Origin: Clavibacter capsici
GTDB lineage: Bacteria; Actinomycetota; Actinomycetes; Actinomycetales; Microbacteriaceae
NCBI RefSeq assembly: GCF_001280205.1
Contig: NZ_CP012573.1
Span: 372,001-436,000 of the forward strand
DNA: 64,000 nt
Reading direction: 5' to 3'
Shown: in pieces, positions 61,569-64,000 of the stretch
Position numbering within the stretch: the first letter of the stretch is position 1
Layout: every line of letters begins with the position of its first letter
Notes under the pieces: model-generated
Told to the model about the DNA's origin: nothing
The model's database searches: none
Seen by the model: the letters and a program-made list of their open reading frames with translations, nothing else
Translations under genes and position numbers: made by a program

Positions 61569-61598
61569 AGCTTGCACGGATCCGTGCGCCCGTGTCAA
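61569..61598 (-). promoter_or_regulatory. promoter with consensus TTGACA and spacer palindrome
   Basis: Minus strand: TTGACA (61598-61593), an 18-base spacer, then CAAGCT (61574-61569). The perfect 14-bp palindrome GCACGGATCCGTGC (61574-61587) fills most of the spacer and is well placed for a repressor. It reads towards the 33-aa ORF and the winged-helix regulator. Confidence 0.6.
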
Positions 61599-61648
61599 CA
61601 GCCGTGGCCGGAATCGTGCGGGACGCGCAGGGATCGTGCGTGGGCGGA

Positions 61649-61684
61649 CGACGGCGCCCGTCCCGAGGGGAGCGGGCGCCGTCG
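61649..61684 (-). terminator. hairpin terminator of upp
   Basis: A perfect 12-bp stem (61649-61660 with 61673-61684) with a 12-base loop, 15 bases past the upp stop. The rest of the 61563-61699 gap holds the promoter described at 61569-61598. Confidence 0.8.
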
Positions 61685-61699
61685 AGCGCGGGGCGCGGG

Positions 61700-62338
61700 T
61701 CAGTGCGCGGCGGTGCCGTAGAGGCGGTCGCCCGCGTCGCCGAGGCCCGGGATGATGTAGCCGACCTCGTCGAGCTTCTCGTCGAGCGCGCCCAGGACGA
61801 TCGTGACCTCGCGGCCCGCGGTCGCCTCCTCGACGGCCTTCAGGCCCTCGGGCGCGGCGATGAGGCAGATGCAGGTGACGTCGACCGCGCCGCGGTCGAA
61901 GAGGTACTCGATGGCGGCGATGAGGGATCCGCCCGTCGCCAGCATCGGGTCGACGACGAAGCACTGGCGGTTGGAGAGGTCGGTGGGGAGGCGCTCGGCG
62001 TAGATGTCCGGCTGCAGCGTCTCCTCGTTGCGCACCATGCCGAGGAAGCCGACCTCGGCGCTGGGCATGAGGCGCATCAGGCCGTCGAGCATGCCGAGGC
62101 CCGCGCGGAGGATGGGCACCACGAGCGGCTTCGGGTCGCTGAGGGTGAGGCCCTGGGCGGGCGCGACCGGCGTCTGCACCGTGATGGTCTCGACCCGTAC
62201 GTCGCGGGTGGCCTCGTAGGCGAGCAGCGTGACGAGCTCGTCGGCGAGGCTCCGGAAGACGGGGGAGGGGGTGGTGCGGTCCCGCAGCGCCGTCAGCTTG
62301 TGCGTGATGAGCGGGTGGTCGGCTACGTGGACTCGCAT
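61700..62338 (-). CDS. upp: uracil phosphoribosyltransferase
   Basis: A 212-aa pyrimidine-salvage enzyme (uracil + PRPP to UMP). It starts [20 protein letters not shown] and has [13 protein letters not shown] near 74 and the PRPP loop [19 protein letters not shown] near 130. The uracil-binding [17 protein letters not shown] closes the C-terminus near 192-208. I use the ATG at 62338, which has TGGAG just upstream and the usual family N-terminus; an in-frame ATG three codons earlier is possible. Divergent from tadA; the two starts are 32 bases apart. Confidence 0.94.
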   Translation of the reverse strand: MRVHVADHPLITHKLTALRDRTTPSPVFRSLADELVTLLAYEATRDVRVETITVQTPVAPAQGLTLSDPKPLVVPILRAGLGMLDGLMRLMPSAEVGFLGMVRNEETLQPDIYAERLPTDLSNRQCFVVDPMLATGGSLIAAIEYLFDRGAVDVTCICLIAAPEGLKAVEEATAGREVTIVLGALDEKLDEVGYIIPGLGDAGDRLYGTAAH

Positions 62339-62370
62339 AGGCTCCATTCAACCAGCAAGGGGGATCGCGA

Positions 62371-62847
62371 TTGGACCTGCCCGTCCCCGACGACCACGGA
62401 CGCTGGATGGCCGTCGCGCTCGCCGAGGCCCGGGCCTGCGCGACCACGGGCGACGTGCCCGTGGGGGCGGTCGTGGTGGATGCATCCGGCGCCGTCATCG
62501 GGCGCGGACGCAACCTCCGCGAGGCGCGGCAGGATCCGACCGCGCACGCCGAGGTCGAGGCGCTCCGCGAGGCCGCCGCGACGACCGGCGACCGGCACCT
62601 CGTGGGCACGACGCTCGTCGTCACGCTCGAGCCGTGCGTGATGTGCGCGGGCGCGATCCTCGCGGCGCGGGTGCCGCGCGTCGTGTTCGGCGCGTGGGAC
62701 GAGAAGGCGGGCGCGGCCGGATCCCTCTACGACGTGCTGCGCGACCGCCGGCTGCCGCATCGCGCGGAGGTGTTCGCGGGCGTCCGGGCGGACGAGTGCG
62801 CGGCGGTGCTGGACGCGTTCTTCGCCGAGCGGCGCGCGGCCCGCTGA
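62371..62847 (+). CDS. tadA: tRNA-specific adenosine deaminase
   Basis: A 158-aa cytidine/deoxycytidylate-deaminase-fold enzyme. The zinc site is HAE in TAHAEVEAL near residues 57-59 and PCVMC in LEPCVMCAGA near 88-92. TadA converts A34 to inosine in tRNA-Arg(ACG), present here at 47806. The start is TTG at 62371, supported by AAGGGGGA at good spacing; TAGGCT upstream (about 62337) is a plausible -10. No ATG or GTG fits better. Confidence 0.93.
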   Translation: MDLPVPDDHGRWMAVALAEARACATTGDVPVGAVVVDASGAVIGRGRNLREARQDPTAHAEVEALREAAATTGDRHLVGTTLVVTLEPCVMCAGAILAARVPRVVFGAWDEKAGAAGSLYDVLRDRRLPHRAEVFAGVRADECAAVLDAFFAERRAAR

Positions 62848-62869
62848 TCCGGCGCGCGGCCGGTCGGCG

Positions 62870-63787
62870 TCAGCGCGTCGCGACCCGCACGTCGGGCTCG
62901 AGGTAGATGACGCGGGCGACCGGCACGGCCTCGCGCACGCGGCGCTCGATCGCGTCGATGCCGGCGGCCACGTCGCCGAGCGAGCTGGTCGCGGGCATCG
63001 CGATCTTCGCGGCGACGAGCAGCTCGTCCGGGCCGAGGTACAGCGTCTTCATGTGGATGATCGACTCGGCCTCGTGGCCCGCGGTGATGGCGGTGCGGAT
63101 GGCCGCGAGGTCCGGCTTCGAGGCGCCCTCGCCGACGAGGAGGCTGCTCATCTCGACCCCGAGGATCACGGCGACCGCCACCAGCAGCACGCCGATGAGC
63201 AGGGTGCCGATGCCGTCGTAGATGCCGTTCCCCGTGAGGATCGACGCCACGACGCCGAGGAGCGCCAGCACGAGGCCGGAGAGCGCGGCGGTGTCCTCGA
63301 GGAGGAGGACGGGCAGCTCGGGGCTCTTCGCGCGGCGCACGAACTGGACCCACGTCTGCTTCCCGCGCAGGGGGTTCGACTCCGTGATGGCCGTGCGGAG
63401 CGAGTACGACTCAAGGGCGATCGCGATGAGGAGCACGACGATCGGCAGCCAGGGCACGTCGAGCGGCTCCGGGTGCTCGATCTTGTGGATCCCCTCGTAC
63501 AGCGAGTACACGCCGCCGACCGAGAACAGGATGATCGACACGATGAAGGCGTAGACGTAGCGGACGCGCCCGTAGCCGAAGGGGTGCTCGTCGTCCGCGA
63601 CCCGCTTCGCGCGCTTGCCGCCGATGAGCAGCAGGATCTGGTTGCCGGAGTCCGCGAGCGAGTGCACGCCCTCCGCGAGCATCGACGAGGATCCGGAGAA
63701 GAACGCCGCGACGAACTTCGTGATCGCGATGCCGACGTTGGCGGTGAGCGCGGCGAGGATCGCCTTGCTGCCGTGGGATTCGCTCAA
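62870..63787 (-). CDS. cation diffusion facilitator (CDF) family transporter
   Basis: A 305-aa transporter with five or six predicted spans. The metal-site motif HSLADSGNQ is near residue 43 (family HSxxD), and a second acidic/His pair is in EDTAALSGLVLALLG near 151. The C-terminal cytosolic domain has IIHMKTLYLGPDELLVAAKI. CDF proteins export zinc, iron or manganese in exchange for protons. The TTG at 63787 is chosen for its GAGGAGG Shine-Dalgarno; a longer ATG start at 63838 in the same frame is possible. TAGGCT at 63858-63853 is the likely -10. Confidence 0.88.
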   Translation of the reverse strand: MSESHGSKAILAALTANVGIAITKFVAAFFSGSSSMLAEGVHSLADSGNQILLLIGGKRAKRVADDEHPFGYGRVRYVYAFIVSIILFSVGGVYSLYEGIHKIEHPEPLDVPWLPIVVLLIAIALESYSLRTAITESNPLRGKQTWVQFVRRAKSPELPVLLLEDTAALSGLVLALLGVVASILTGNGIYDGIGTLLIGVLLVAVAVILGVEMSSLLVGEGASKPDLAAIRTAITAGHEAESIIHMKTLYLGPDELLVAAKIAMPATSSLGDVAAGIDAIERRVREAVPVARVIYLEPDVRVATR

Positions 63788-63920
63788 GGCGGGACCTCCT
63801 CGACCGGCGGGGACGGCTCGGGCCGCCCGGGCGCGCATGCCCCGGTCGCCTCAGCCTAGCCACGCGGGCGGGCGTGCCGACGGGCCGGATCCGGCGACAC
63901 CCGGTCCCTAGGATCGGGGC

Positions 63921-64000
63921 ATGCCCGACGCCTCCCGCCCCGCCCCGTCCGCCCCCGCCGACGTCGTCCGCCTCCCGTCGCTCGCGATGCTCGGCACCGG
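63921..64000 (+). CDS. N-terminal fragment, probably a Rossmann-fold oxidoreductase (perhaps ProC)
   Basis: The 26 complete codons read MPDASRPAPSAPADVVRLPS followed by LAMLGTG, the start of a Rossmann nucleotide-binding motif. ProC-type pyrroline-5-carboxylate reductase is one possibility, but too little is visible to decide. TAGGAT lies exactly six bases before the ATG, supporting the start. Confidence 0.5.
   Translation, partial: MPDASRPAPSAPADVVRLPSLAMLGT

Overview
The window is about 73% G+C and carries dense, single-copy chromosomal genes. Family content and gene style point to a high-GC actinobacterium of the Microbacteriaceae. Clavibacter or a close relative is my best guess, from recognition and not from a search. 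I see no insertion sequence, prophage, integrase, CRISPR array, rRNA or replication origin. It reads as ordinary chromosome with some accessory loci.

Layout. 1-9.5 kb: HAD phosphatase (cut by the window edge), cyclic-nucleotide-type phosphodiesterase, CsbD stress protein, small membrane protein, a RecQ helicase fused to a phosphoribosyltransferase-like domain, an orphan beta-class DNA methyltransferase, two DUF4352-like membrane proteins (one frameshifted) and kynureninase. 9.5-20.3 kb: two oxidoreductases, a two-gene glycosyltransferase operon with a HEAT-repeat/GT4 fusion, a small membrane protein behind a 22-codon leader ORF, the ATP-grasp / alpha-E / transglutaminase operon, an alpha/beta hydrolase and an internally deleted acetyltransferase. 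20.3-31 kb: a secretion locus (LPXTG surface protein, S53 protease, TetR regulator, Tat-exported phospholipase C), then AlkB under an apparent LexA box and a lipoate ligase. 31-41 kb: housekeeping metabolism (pgm, pheA, serS, permease, dehydrogenase). 40.8-47.9 kb: three tRNAs (Ser-UGA, Ser-GCU, Arg-ACG), an LCP cell-wall enzyme, a LacI / ThuA / Gfo-Idh sugar locus and a GH13 amylase. 48-56.6 kb: PadR / HAAS / LuxR-remnant operon, a YidC paralogue, an AlaX-type editing protein, an aldo-keto reductase, an acyltransferase, panD and a YihY protein. 56.7-64 kb: photolyase, GT2 glycosyltransferase, MarR regulator, a candidate structured RNA, a winged-helix regulator preceded by a 33-aa ORF with its own promoter, upp, tadA, a CDF transporter and the start of one more gene.

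Two initiation styles stand out. About twenty genes have a TANNNT hexamer (mostly TAGGNT) five to eight bases, usually exactly six, before the start codon and no Shine-Dalgarno sequence, as expected for leaderless transcripts. Most other genes have a good Shine-Dalgarno or are coupled to an upstream gene by ATGA/GTGA overlaps. Convergent genes are often separated by perfect GC-rich hairpins or share a CTAG in which both stop codons lie.

The best candidates for something undescribed are the RecQ-phosphoribosyltransferase fusion beside the orphan methyltransferase, the promoter/palindrome/33-aa ORF unit before the receiver-less winged-helix regulator, the candidate small RNA at 60.34-60.44 kb, the HEAT-GT4/GT1 operon, and the TetR-controlled S53 protease/LPXTG pair. 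None of these functions is proven by sequence alone.
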